Source of the DNA: Streptomyces viridochromogenes DSM 40736
GTDB taxonomy: Bacteria; Actinomycetota; Actinomycetes; Streptomycetales; Streptomycetaceae
Direction of reading: 5' to 3'
Assembly (NCBI RefSeq): GCF_000158955.1
Contig: NZ_GG657757.1
Span: forward strand, 7,020,580 to 7,084,579
Length of the DNA stretch: 64,000 nt
Every line of letters begins with the position of its first letter. The stretch's first letter is position 1. Below the pieces are notes generated by a model. The model had not been told where the DNA came from. It searched no databases and worked only from the letters and a program-made list of their open reading frames with translations. The translations under genes and the position numbers were made by a program. Shown piece by piece: positions 8,534 through 16,061 of the stretch.

Positions 8534-9363
8534 TGCTCTCCCAGAAGACGGTCCAACATGGCCCTCGTCTCCTCCGTGTTGAGGGCCTGTGTTCGCAGCA
8601 TCGCATACTTCTGGGTAAGGATCCCCACCCCGTCGGGGTCGGCGATCAGTTGGCTTCCTCGGTGGGTCTCCATGTAGGCCAGCCGCTGGTGCTCGGGGGT
8701 CTCCAGGAGAATGAATGGGCCATCCAACCCGGCGTGCGAAGTGCGGCCCAGCGGCAGAATCTGGAGCGTGATGCCGGGGACTTCTACGTACTGGCGCAAC
8801 CTCCGTACCTGTTCGACGTACACCGCATCCCCGCCCAGGTGGTCCCGCAGCGCTGCTTCCCAAATGACGAAGCTCGTCGTGGGTGGCACCTTGCGGTGCA
8901 AGATCTCTCGACGCTCAATGCGAGCTGCCACCAACTGCTCAATCTGGTCCTCGTCGTACACAGGAACGCGGCTTCGGAAGACCGCCCGCGCATATGATTC
9001 CGTCTGAAGCAGGCCGGGCACGGCGAGGCCCTCGTACCAGGAGATCGCAATAGCCTCCCGCTCCCGATCCAGGTACTCCTCCGCCCACAGCGGGATGAGA
9101 TCCACCTCCGGCATCTCCGACAGCGCAGCCACCAAAGCCCCCTTGGTGTCCAGCAGTTGGTCCAGCTGCTCGGCGAGATCCGGCTTGAGTGGCCGTCGGC
9201 CCTGCTCGATCGACGCGATCTGTTGCTCGCCGACGACGAAGATCTCCCCGAGAGACCTCTGCGTGTGCCCGGCGGCCTCCCGGAAGAGGGCGAGCAGCGC
9301 GCCCACCATCTTCATCGCCGAGGCGTTCCTGCGTGACCGTCGTGACCGTGTCGTGGTGCTCAT
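8530..9363 (-). CDS. XRE-family regulator with DUF5753 (Scr1-like)
   Basis: A 277-residue regulator. An N-terminal helix-turn-helix (residues about 15-70: LLALFREAAGHTQRSLGEIF, EQQIASIEQGRRPLKPDL) is followed by the DUF5753 effector domain (EAIAISWYEGLAVPGLLQTESYARAVF, then FVIWEAALRD, GITLQILPLG and GPFILLETPE). Many Streptomyces genomes have dozens of paralogues next to DUF397 genes. ATG 9363 follows a GAGTTCGCC spacer. It is divergent from the RsbW-like ATPase gene at 9449, with an 85-base shared promoter region. The stop overlaps the start of the DUF397 gene (ATGA). Confidence 0.9.
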   Translation of the reverse strand: MSTTTRSRRSRRNASAMKMVGALLALFREAAGHTQRSLGEIFVVGEQQIASIEQGRRPLKPDLAEQLDQLLDTKGALVAALSEMPEVDLIPLWAEEYLDREREAIAISWYEGLAVPGLLQTESYARAVFRSRVPVYDEDQIEQLVAARIERREILHRKVPPTTSFVIWEAALRDHLGGDAVYVEQVRRLRQYVEVPGITLQILPLGRTSHAGLDGPFILLETPEHQRLAYMETHRGSQLIADPDGVGILTQKYAMLRTQALNTEETRAMLDRLLGEQ

Positions 9364-9448
9364 GGCGGCGAACTCCCCACCCGTGCGCGTACTTTCACCG
9401 TCGCGCACTCGTACAAAGCAGCTGTACGGATGCGCGCTCTGTTTCATG

Positions 9449-9913
9449 ATGGCCACGGAGTGTGACTGTCGTCCCGTGAACGACGAAACTCCACTCCTGC
9501 ACCAACCCCCCTCTCCGCGCGAGCGGTTCTACCGCCGGGAGCGCCAGTCCGTACCGGCCGCACGGACGTTCGCGCGAGACGCGCTGCGGGACTGGGGAGA
9601 GTGCGGGCGGGCCGACGACGTGCTGTTGTGCGTGAGCGAACTGGCGACGAACGCCTTGGTGCACGGCGTGCCGCCCGGCCGGGGTTTCCTGCTCAGGCTC
9701 GTGCCGTACGGCGAGGGCGGCGGCGTACGGATCGAGGTGCACGACAGCGGCGACGGCGGTGTGCCGATGCTGCCGCGGCAGGACGAGGGAGAACCCCGCG
9801 AGGGCGGACGCGGACTGCTGCTGGTGTCGGAGCTGGCGGACAAGTGGGGCGTGGGGCTGCGACACCCAGGCAAGATCGTGTGGTGTGAGTTCGCGGGTCC
9901 TGGTCACCGCTGA
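9449..9913 (+). CDS. RsbW-like ATP-binding protein (HATPase_c_2, anti-sigma factor type)
   Basis: A 154-residue single-domain GHKL ATPase. It shows the N box ELATNALVHG, the D-G box EVHDSGDG and the GRGLLLVSELADKWG lid and G2 segment. In Streptomyces these are anti-sigma factor kinases or regulatory partners of XRE/DUF397 pairs. The start is uncertain: ATG 9449 or GTG 9476; ATG 9446 is in another frame. The gene is divergent from the XRE gene and is followed by a small gene overlapping its last 29 bases. Confidence 0.8.
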   Translation: MATECDCRPVNDETPLLHQPPSPRERFYRRERQSVPAARTFARDALRDWGECGRADDVLLCVSELATNALVHGVPPGRGFLLRLVPYGEGGGVRIEVHDSGDGGVPMLPRQDEGEPREGGRGLLLVSELADKWGVGLRHPGKIVWCEFAGPGHR

Positions 9914-10043
9914 TTCCTCAACGGCCGACCGGGCGCGTCTGGTCGCCAAGCTCGAGGCTGACCCGGCCGCGTCGGCGGCCCTGTGGGCCGCTGCCCGGTC
10001 CTTACGTCACGGCGGCCCGTCAACTCTGGGGGCGACGAGATAA
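9885..10043 (+). CDS. small hypothetical protein overlapping the ATPase gene
   Basis: A 52-residue frame beginning at GTG 9885 (VSSRVLVTADSSTADRARL) and ending at TAA 10043. It overlaps the 3' end of the ATPase gene by 29 bases. It is rich in Ala, Arg and Leu and probably helical (LVAKLEADPAASAALWAAARSL). Translational coupling is plausible. No family is recognised and the frame may be incidental. Confidence 0.4.
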   Translation: MSSRVLVTADSSTADRARLVAKLEADPAASAALWAAARSLRHGGPSTLGATR

Positions 10044-10211
10044 CAGTTCGTCCCCCAGGTCCCGGCGGGGAACCCGGCAATGAGGAAGGCCCGGATTTCG
10101 GCGACCCCACGGCTCAGGAAGGTTCATGTCCGGCCGGGGATCAGGGACAAGGAACCTGAGAGGCAGCGCAGGCCACGGGAGACGGTCCAACAGGTCCCGC
10201 GAGTCTTTGGT

Positions 10212-11215
10212 GGGACCATCCCTGCGGGTGCGGGGAGCAGGGTCAGCATCTCAGGTCTCACGCGGTGGCTCCGGGACCATCCCCGCGGGTGCGGGGAGCA
10301 GCGGCAGGTGGTCCGCATCAACTCGCGGCTCGGGGGACCATCCCCGCGGGTGCGGGAGCAGCGGCGCACGCGGCGCGCGCACACGTTGGCCGTGGGACTA
10401 TCCCCGCGGGTGCGGGGAGCAGATCGGACGCCAGCAGGTTTTCGAGGAATGAGCGGGACCATCCCCGCGGGTGCGGGGAGCAGCCGTTCCTGCTGGGCAT
10501 GGTGGTCCACCCCCAGGGACCATCCCCGCGGGTGCGGGGAGCAGCGGCCGGTCAAGGCGCGGCACCTGAAGCTGGAGGGACCATCCCCGCGGGTGCGGGG
10601 AGCAGAGCCGGGTCTGGATGGCCCGCTGGTCGTTGAGGGGACCATCCCCGCGGGTGCGGGGAGCAGCCGGGTCCGACCCTCGCGCCCGACGTGCAGGTGG
10701 GACCATCCCCGCGGGTGCGGGGAGCAGTGAGGTCTCAGGCCCCTCCACCCCTTTCTGGCGGGACCATCCCCGCGGGTGCGGGGAGCAGTGCGGGTTCCCG
10801 AGGTCCTTCAGCCAGGCTTCGGGACCATCCCCGCGGGTGCGGGGAGCAGCCGTCCACCGTGTTGTGCCTCGGGGCGGGAGGGGGACCATCCCCGCGGGTG
10901 CGGGGAGCAGGCGGCCCCTTCGTTCGTTACGAGCCACTCGTGGGGACCATCCCCGCGGGTGCGGGGAGCAGGAGGAGCGGTACTTCGAGACCGACGAGAT
11001 CGCGGGACCATCCCCGCGGGTGCGGGGAGCAGGAATCGGGGATTTCGATCTCGAAATGCTTGTGGGGACCATCCCCGCGGGTGCGGGGAGCAGCTGCTGT
11101 TCGGTTCGGCGTTCGCTGTCGTCTGGGGACCATCCCCGCGGGTGCGGGGAGCAGCAGTACACCCCCGCCCGCTACGGCCGGCCCCCGGGACCATCCCCGC
11201 GGGTGCGGGGAGCAG
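10212..11215 (-). CRISPR. CRISPR array 1, type I-E, 17 repeats and 16 spacers
   Basis: Seventeen 29-base repeats at 61-base periodicity with spacers of 32 bases. On the plus strand each repeat starts GGGACCATCCCCGCG and ends GTGCGGGGAGCAG. By alignment with the E. coli repeat, the transcribed strand is the minus one (starts CTGCTCCCCGC, ends GCGGGGATGGTCCC), so the leader is at the right, next to cas2. Repeats at 10212 (CCCTGCG), 10334 (one G missing, 28 bases) and 10394 (ACTATCC) are degenerate, and all three are at the left, the expected old end. Repeat starts are 10212, 10273, 10334, 10394, 10455 and then every 61 bases to 11187. Confidence 0.97.
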
Positions 11216-11285
11216 GACTGGGTGACCTGCGGCTTTACTGGTGACGGGCGCCATTTCTGAGTACTTTCATTGAACCCGGCAAATG
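11216..11285 (-). promoter_or_regulatory. leader of CRISPR array 1
   Basis: The 70 bases preceding the first (leader-proximal) repeat on the minus strand. Compared with the leader of array 2 it shares CATTTGCCG at the distal end (70 bases before the repeat here, 69 there), GAAAGT in the middle, ATAAA/GTAAA, and a CAGGxCA-xCAGT motif just before the repeat. It is less GC-rich than the surroundings. It lies between cas2 and the array. Confidence 0.65.
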
Positions 11286-11308
11286 GGTCATAGGTGCATC
11301 GATGTGCA

Positions 11309-11671
11309 TCAACCCCTCCCGAAGCGGCGGCGTTTGGCGGCCTTGCTCCAGCCGGATGGTGGCCCGTTCCTTGGGGCCTTGCCGGAAGCGGGAGCGTTCG
11401 GGTCGGGGCGGTGGATCAACGTGACGCCCTCGTGGTCGGTCGGGTGCCAGGCGTGGTCGTGGGTGCGGAAGGTGAAGCCCTGCTCGTTGTTCGTGGTGTG
11501 GGCCAGCAGAGCGCGGCCCTGCCCCGCGTACTGCTGGACCTCCTCCCAGAGCACGTCGCGGATCCGGGCCGAGGGACTTCCCACGAATACGCCGGCGGAG
11601 ATCTCAAGCAGCCAGCGTGTGAGGAAGCCGCGTAGTCCGGCCGGGCAGTTGGTGAGGACGATAACGGTCAC
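11309..11671 (-). CDS. cas2: CRISPR-associated endonuclease Cas2, type I-E
   Basis: A 120-residue Cas2 of the type I-E (CasB/Cas2e) branch, a ferredoxin-like partner of Cas1 in spacer integration. The N-terminus MTVIVLTNCPAGLRGFLTRW and WLLEISAGVFVGSPSARIRD match the E. coli-type Cas2 core. A basic C-terminal tail (SGWSKAAKRRRFGRG) is longer than in many homologues. The ATG at 11671 overlaps the cas1 stop by four bases (ATGA), so it is translationally coupled. It is the last gene of the cas operon and is followed by the leader of array 1. Confidence 0.95.
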   Translation of the reverse strand: MTVIVLTNCPAGLRGFLTRWLLEISAGVFVGSPSARIRDVLWEEVQQYAGQGRALLAHTTNNEQGFTFRTHDHAWHPTDHEGVTLIHRPDPNAPASGKAPRNGPPSGWSKAAKRRRFGRG

Positions 11672-12636
11672 CAGAGCTCGTCTCCGTAGTCCTCGGGCCC
11701 GTCATGGTTGACGCCGGAGGCGACCTGGTGGCCGTGGTCGCTCTGGAGCGTGACCACATCCCGGTCGTCACCGGGGTCGGAGGATCCGGTCGTCTCCGGC
11801 AGGAGGAGGTGTTTGATGTCGTCGACGCACCTGTTCAGTAGGGAGGTTTCGTTGATGCGGTCCCGCAGTGCACGGCGAGTGCGGGGGCCGACGTCCTCCT
11901 CGTCCTGAGCGGCCACGTCGAAGGCGAGCGGGATGCCGATCTCCGTCTTGTAGAGGTCGGCCACATCCAGGACGAAAGACAGTTCGTGGCCGGAGTGGAT
12001 GAAACCGAGGGCGGGGCTGCATCCCAAGGAGGTGACGACGGCATGGGCGATGCCGTACATGCACTGGGCGGCGGCCGTGACGGCCTGGTTGACGGCGTCA
12101 CCGCTGGTGAAGTCGCCGGGAACATAGCGGCGGCCCCGCCAAGGGACGCCGGTGCGGGCGGCCTCGGCTCGGTAGCAGTCCTTGACCCGCCTTCCCTCAC
12201 GGCCGAGGAGCTCCTGCCGGGTCAGCCCGGCCGGATCCTCGTCCGGGAAACGCAGCCGGTACATCTCGCGGGCCACGGCGAGGCGGCTGCGCGGGTTGGC
12301 CCACTGCCGTGCCTGGGCCTCCATGAGGGCGGAGGAGCGACTGAGTGCGCGGCCGGAAGCGTAATAACGCACGCCGTGTTCACCGACCCAGCAGACTGCC
12401 GCACCGGTCTCGCCCAGGACGCTCATGGCCTGGTGGGTGACGCGGGTTCCGGGGCCGAGGAGAAGCGTGCCGATGGTCGCCGAGGGGATGTGGGTGGTGC
12501 CCTCCGCGTCCTGGGCCGTGATGGCGTTCGCGTCGCGATGGACCGTGCAGCGTTCCAGGTAGACGAAGGAGAGGCGCTCGTCGGCGCGGGTGAGCTGCCG
12601 GGGAGTGAGTGCCCGGCGCTGGGAGACCGTGCTCAC
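11668..12636 (-). CDS. cas1: CRISPR-associated integrase Cas1, type I-E
   Basis: A 322-residue Cas1, the integrase that inserts spacers at the leader end. The alpha-helical C domain carries the metal-binding triad: Glu in the MEAQARQWANP segment, then His and Asp in SPALGFIHSGHELSFVLDVADLYK-like sequence, written here as GFIHSGHELSF and VLDVADLYK. The start is GTG 12636 (VSTVSQRRALTPRQL), which overlaps the cas6e stop. The open frame extends further upstream to 13467 but only as a shadow of cas6e. The C-terminal 50 residues are acidic and variable (TTGSSDPGDDRD), as is common in actinobacterial Cas1. Confidence 0.95.
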   Translation of the reverse strand: MSTVSQRRALTPRQLTRADERLSFVYLERCTVHRDANAITAQDAEGTTHIPSATIGTLLLGPGTRVTHQAMSVLGETGAAVCWVGEHGVRYYASGRALSRSSALMEAQARQWANPRSRLAVAREMYRLRFPDEDPAGLTRQELLGREGRRVKDCYRAEAARTGVPWRGRRYVPGDFTSGDAVNQAVTAAAQCMYGIAHAVVTSLGCSPALGFIHSGHELSFVLDVADLYKTEIGIPLAFDVAAQDEEDVGPRTRRALRDRINETSLLNRCVDDIKHLLLPETTGSSDPGDDRDVVTLQSDHGHQVASGVNHDGPEDYGDELW

Positions 12637-13421
12637 GGTGTCCGCCGGGCGGACTGGGCAGGGGGTGCCAGGGTGAGGAGGCCGCAGCCGTAGCCGCGGG
12701 CCCGGCCGATGCCCTGAGTGAGGGCGCGGCGCAGGGCGTCGGGGTCGGTGACCTCCAGCTGCCCTTCGAAGGTGGCGGTGACGATCGTGACCGGCTTGTC
12801 CCGACGTCCGCCGGAACCATGGGACTTGCCGAAGGAGAGGGACCGTGTGTCCTGTACGGCCAACTGGTAACGGTCCCCGGGGTGGGGGCGGTTGTGGTGG
12901 GTGGTGCCCTCGGGAAGGAGCCGTCGGTCCGCCGGTTTCTCGCAGATGCGGAAACCGAGGCGCTTCTGACGTTCCTCGTCGAGTAGCCAGCCCATCTGGT
13001 GAACGGGCGTGAGGTGAGCGGTGAGCTTGCGAGGCTCGCCCTCCTTGCGGCGGACGGTGTGCACGGGGTTCGCAGTCAAGCGGAAGGCCCAGCGATCGCC
13101 GGCGGCCAGCCGGTCGAGGAGCGGGGCGTAAGGCCGGGTCTGCCAGCCGGGGTTCTCGGGGCCCGCGGCGGCGGGCCATCCGGCCTGCTCGACCAAATGC
13201 GTCAGGTCGGGACGGTCGGGGCTGACGATGTACAGCAGTACCTCGGCGCGGGCCCGCTGGTCCAGACGCCACAGCACTCGCGGGGCGTCGGGCTCCGGGG
13301 TGTCGGAGGGCAGGAGGTGAGGGAAGGACGACATGACCGCCGCGTGCATGGCCTGAGGTGAGGACAGGAGGCGGCGGGCGCCGGGCCGTGCGGTGTTGAC
13401 GCGGAATCGGGAGATGAACAT
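12633..13421 (-). CDS. cas6e: CRISPR RNA endoribonuclease Cas6e (CasE)
   Basis: A 262-residue Cas6e, which cuts pre-crRNA in the repeat and stays bound to the 3' hairpin in Cascade. The N-terminal ferredoxin fold starts MFISRFRVNTARPGARRLL; SPQAMHAAVM places His26 exactly where the catalytic His lies in E. coli and Thermus enzymes. The Tyr that cooperates with it in those proteins (DPYEMH) is replaced by Gln. The C-terminal glycine-rich loop IGRARGYGCGLLTLAP, conserved in the family, is present. The gene overlaps cas5e by one base and cas1 by four. Confidence 0.95.
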   Translation of the reverse strand: MFISRFRVNTARPGARRLLSSPQAMHAAVMSSFPHLLPSDTPEPDAPRVLWRLDQRARAEVLLYIVSPDRPDLTHLVEQAGWPAAAGPENPGWQTRPYAPLLDRLAAGDRWAFRLTANPVHTVRRKEGEPRKLTAHLTPVHQMGWLLDEERQKRLGFRICEKPADRRLLPEGTTHHNRPHPGDRYQLAVQDTRSLSFGKSHGSGGRRDKPVTIVTATFEGQLEVTDPDALRRALTQGIGRARGYGCGLLTLAPPAQSARRTP

Positions 13422-14194
13422 CAGGCGCTCTCATCCTCCAGGCCGTCAAGGCCGTCAAGGCCATCAAGGGCGTTGAGGGCGGCGAACGGATCGTGTGCGT
13501 CGTCCTGTGGGTTGCCGCCGCCCGACGGGATCGGAGTGGCCACGGGGACGGTGACGACGGTGCGCAGCGCGTGCTGCCGGTGGGCGGCGTCGAAGCTCAC
13601 CGGCTGGTCGCGCAGGACGTCCGCCCCTGCGGCGGGCTCGTCGGTGGCCGTCTCGCGCAGCACGGTCAGCGTCTGCGGGGTCCGGTGGCGCCTGCGGTAC
13701 CAGGTGGAGGCCTGCCAGGGCACGCTCGTCAGTACGTCTTCGAGGCGGGCATCCTCGTGCAGTCCGAGATCCACCGGTTCGGAGGGCGGGCATGAACGCC
13801 GGCCGAGGTACGGCGGGTATGCCGGGGCGAGCAGAGCATCGCGCAGGCCGGTGAGCAGGGTCTGGTCGCCTTCGACGGCGGCGACGAAGACGGCGTCGGC
13901 GAGGTAGAACCGTTCGGACAACGGCATGGACACGCCGCTGACGCCGTGATGGGCGGTGTGGAAGTCCCGGATACGGGTGCCGGGTTGGTCGATACGGACG
14001 CCGAACCGGAGTGCCGCCAGCGGGGCGAGAGCTGTGTCGTCGCCGCGTTCGACGCCGGCCGCCGCGGCGAGCAGGCCGACGACGCCGCTCTTGGTCGGCG
14101 CCGATTCGGTGGTGCGGCGGGTGAAGCGGGAGGAAGCCCCCCACGACTGCAGGGGGCCTGCCAGGCGAAGGACGAGCACGCCGGTGCGGCTCAT
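13421..14194 (-). CDS. cas5e: Cascade subunit Cas5e (CasD)
   Basis: A 257-residue Cas5e, which binds the crRNA 5' handle in Cascade. It begins MSRTGVLVLRLAGPLQSWG, the standard Cas5 start, followed by TKSGVVGLLAAAAGVERGD and RIRDFHTAHHG. The C-terminus carries a repetitive tail with three Leu-Asp-Gly units encoded by 9-base tandem repeats at 13441-13476; this tail has no counterpart in the family core. ATG 14194 overlaps the cas7e stop (ATGA). The stop overlaps the first base of the cas6e start codon. Confidence 0.95.
   Translation of the reverse strand: MSRTGVLVLRLAGPLQSWGASSRFTRRTTESAPTKSGVVGLLAAAAGVERGDDTALAPLAALRFGVRIDQPGTRIRDFHTAHHGVSGVSMPLSERFYLADAVFVAAVEGDQTLLTGLRDALLAPAYPPYLGRRSCPPSEPVDLGLHEDARLEDVLTSVPWQASTWYRRRHRTPQTLTVLRETATDEPAAGADVLRDQPVSFDAAHRQHALRTVVTVPVATPIPSGGGNPQDDAHDPFAALNALDGLDGLDGLEDESA
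13441..13476 (-). repeat. 9-base tandem repeat in the cas5e 3' end
   Basis: Four 9-base units on the plus strand, GGCCGTCAA twice, then GGCCATCAA and GGGCGTTGA, encoding Leu-Asp-Gly repeats on the minus strand. Being a multiple of three, copy-number change would keep the frame. Confidence 0.85.
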
Positions 14195-15387
14195 ACGGGC
14201 TTCTCCATGCGCTCCGCGACGGCCTGGCCGACAGCTGTGGCGAGTTCGCGCAGCGTGCCGGTCTCGGTGCCGAGCTCGGCGAGCTTCTGCGTGGCGGGGC
14301 CGACGCGCAGTACCCAGGTGAGGGTGGTCTCGGGATCGCCGTAGGCGCGTTCGACGTCGGAGGCGTAGGCGGCGAGCCGGTCGGCGGCTTCGCGCAGGTG
14401 CCCGCCGCCGTCGCTGCGGACCGGGTCCTCGAAGGCGGCGACGCAACTGATCGGCCGGGTGGTGCGGAGCTTGACGACGACGGCGTCGGGCTCAGTGTGG
14501 TGCCCGAAGGTGTTGATCTTCCCGGTGGGCAGAGAGGAGACGAAGGCCTGCACGAACGCCTCGACTGCGCGGCGTACCGGTTCGGTGCGTGGTTCGTCGT
14601 CGCGCAGGCCTTGGCCGAGGTTGGCGGCGAGCTGGTGCACGCCGAGGGCGGCGTAGCGGTAGAGGGTCGCGGAGTTGAAGTCGACGGTGCCGATCATTCC
14701 GGCGCCGGTCTCCTCCTCGGTGTTCTCGTCGTCGACGGCCGTGTAGTAGTCGGACTCGTTGTCGACCCGGTGGACGCTGAGGGCGTGTGCGACCTGCACG
14801 GCGGCATCGACGTTGATGTCGGCGATGTCGGCGACCATCCGGCCGAAGAGAGCGATGTCCACGGAGTGACGGGTGTCCGCGAGCTCCTTGGCCCGGGCCT
14901 TGTTCTCCTTGGTCTTCAAGAACGCCGTGATGTCGGCGGCACCGTCGAGGGCGAGGCGGGCCAGACCGTCGAGTTGCCGGGAGCTGAGGAAGACCAGGTA
15001 CTTGCTTTCGGGAGCGGGTGCGGCGCCCCCGTCCTTCTTCGCCTGGTCGGCCTTCCGTTTGGGGACCTCGGTCTTGAAGCCCGCGGCCTTGACCGTCTCG
15101 TCGGCGAGTTTCAGTGCCGTCTCACGGTCGACGGATGCGTCGAGCCCGGTGATCCGGTCGGCCAGGAGCTCCACGACCTTCTTGGTCCGCACGCCCAGCT
15201 CGGCGGGATCGAGCAAGTGCTCATCCCTGAAGTAGGTGCGGATGGCCCGCTTCCACGCCTGGCTGGAGACACGGGCGCGGGGGACACCGCCGTAGACGGC
15301 CGTCTTGGGCGCGCCGGTGTCGTCCCGGTTGAGGTTGCTGGGCGGAACGGTCTGCAGGGCGTGCACGTCCAGGAAGATGCGGTTCAC
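14191..15387 (-). CDS. cas7e: Cascade backbone subunit Cas7e (CasC/Cse4)
   Basis: A 398-residue Cas7e, the RAMP subunit that polymerises along the crRNA. It starts at GTG 15387 (VNRIFLDVHALQTVPPSNLN), with the typical PPSNLNRDDTGAPKTAVYGG and RARVSSQAWKRAIR motifs, and GTVDFNSATLYRYAALGVHQL in the middle. The segment VPKRKADQAKKDGGAAPAPESKYLVFLS (residues about 130-160) is a charged linker in the thumb region. PTGKINTFGHHTEPDAVVV is the conserved late block. The start codon overlaps the cse2 stop (GTGA), and the stop overlaps the cas5e start. Confidence 0.95.
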   Translation of the reverse strand: MNRIFLDVHALQTVPPSNLNRDDTGAPKTAVYGGVPRARVSSQAWKRAIRTYFRDEHLLDPAELGVRTKKVVELLADRITGLDASVDRETALKLADETVKAAGFKTEVPKRKADQAKKDGGAAPAPESKYLVFLSSRQLDGLARLALDGAADITAFLKTKENKARAKELADTRHSVDIALFGRMVADIADINVDAAVQVAHALSVHRVDNESDYYTAVDDENTEEETGAGMIGTVDFNSATLYRYAALGVHQLAANLGQGLRDDEPRTEPVRRAVEAFVQAFVSSLPTGKINTFGHHTEPDAVVVKLRTTRPISCVAAFEDPVRSDGGGHLREAADRLAAYASDVERAYGDPETTLTWVLRVGPATQKLAELGTETGTLRELATAVGQAVAERMEKPV

Positions 15388-16061
15388 GAGGCGTCCTTGT
15401 CGGTGTCCGGGGTGGTGTTCTCGTCGGTGGCCGGCCGGCGCCGCTGCTCGTGGAAGGAGCGGCCCCACCGGCGGCGGACGGCGGCGGGCCCGTCGGGCCA
15501 CTGCCAGAGGTAGAGCTGGCCGGTGAGGAGCGCGTAGTCGAGCGGGATGTCGTCGCGGCGCAGCAGGGCGACGATGTCGCGCAGCCGTAGCGTGAGGGTG
15601 ACGAGGTCGGGGGCGGTACCCGCGCGGACCAGACGTTTGCGGACGGGTTCGTCGATGCCGTCGATCGGCATCAGTTGCCGGACCGCCGCGCCCAGGCCAC
15701 CCGGCCGCTCACGGGTGTGCCGGCGGTGCATGGGGACGCCGCGGGACTGCTGATGGAACGCCCACAGGGTGAGGGCCGCGTGCAGCCCGTTCTCGGCACG
15801 GACCAGCTCCGGCTCGCTCAGCGGCCGCGTCCCCTCGGCCGCGGTGTGCAGTGGATCGGTGTCGATCAGACTCCAAAGGTCGGGCGTCTCGCCGGCCTCG
15901 CGGCCCGCGCCGCGACGCAGGCGGGCGAGAGCCGCGACCGCCGAAGACCTGTCCTTGAGGTAGCACTCTTGCCAGGAGCCGATGTGTGCGGCGGCGAGGT
16001 CCGCGACCCGCCGGTGAACCGGGACTGGAGTGGGCGGGGCTGGTGTGGATGCGGTGGTCAT
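15384..16061 (-). CDS. cse2: Cascade small subunit Cse2 (CasB)
   Basis: A 225-residue all-helical Cse2, two copies of which stabilise the R-loop in Cascade. After a Pro/Ala-rich N-terminus come SSAVAALARLRRGAGREAGE, ALTLWAFHQQSRGVPMHRRH and QLMPIDGIDEPVRKRLVRAG, the usual Cse2 blocks, then DIPLDYALLTGQLYLWQWPD. The C-terminus is basic then acidic (RRRWGRSFHEQRRR, then ENTTPDTDKD). ATG 16061 overlaps the cse1 stop (ATGA). Confidence 0.95.
   Translation of the reverse strand: MTTASTPAPPTPVPVHRRVADLAAAHIGSWQECYLKDRSSAVAALARLRRGAGREAGETPDLWSLIDTDPLHTAAEGTRPLSEPELVRAENGLHAALTLWAFHQQSRGVPMHRRHTRERPGGLGAAVRQLMPIDGIDEPVRKRLVRAGTAPDLVTLTLRLRDIVALLRRDDIPLDYALLTGQLYLWQWPDGPAAVRRRWGRSFHEQRRRPATDENTTPDTDKDAS

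Noticed and set aside
10080..11260. Long open frames on both strands through CRISPR array 1 encoding repeated PAGAGS and PRVRGA motifs
   Set aside because: They come from the repeat sequence at 61-base spacing and have no real start or coding bias.
11668..13467. Cas1 frame extended to 599 residues
   Set aside because: Extra N-terminal part is a shadow of cas6e; GTG 12636 gives a normal length Cas1 and an overlap junction.
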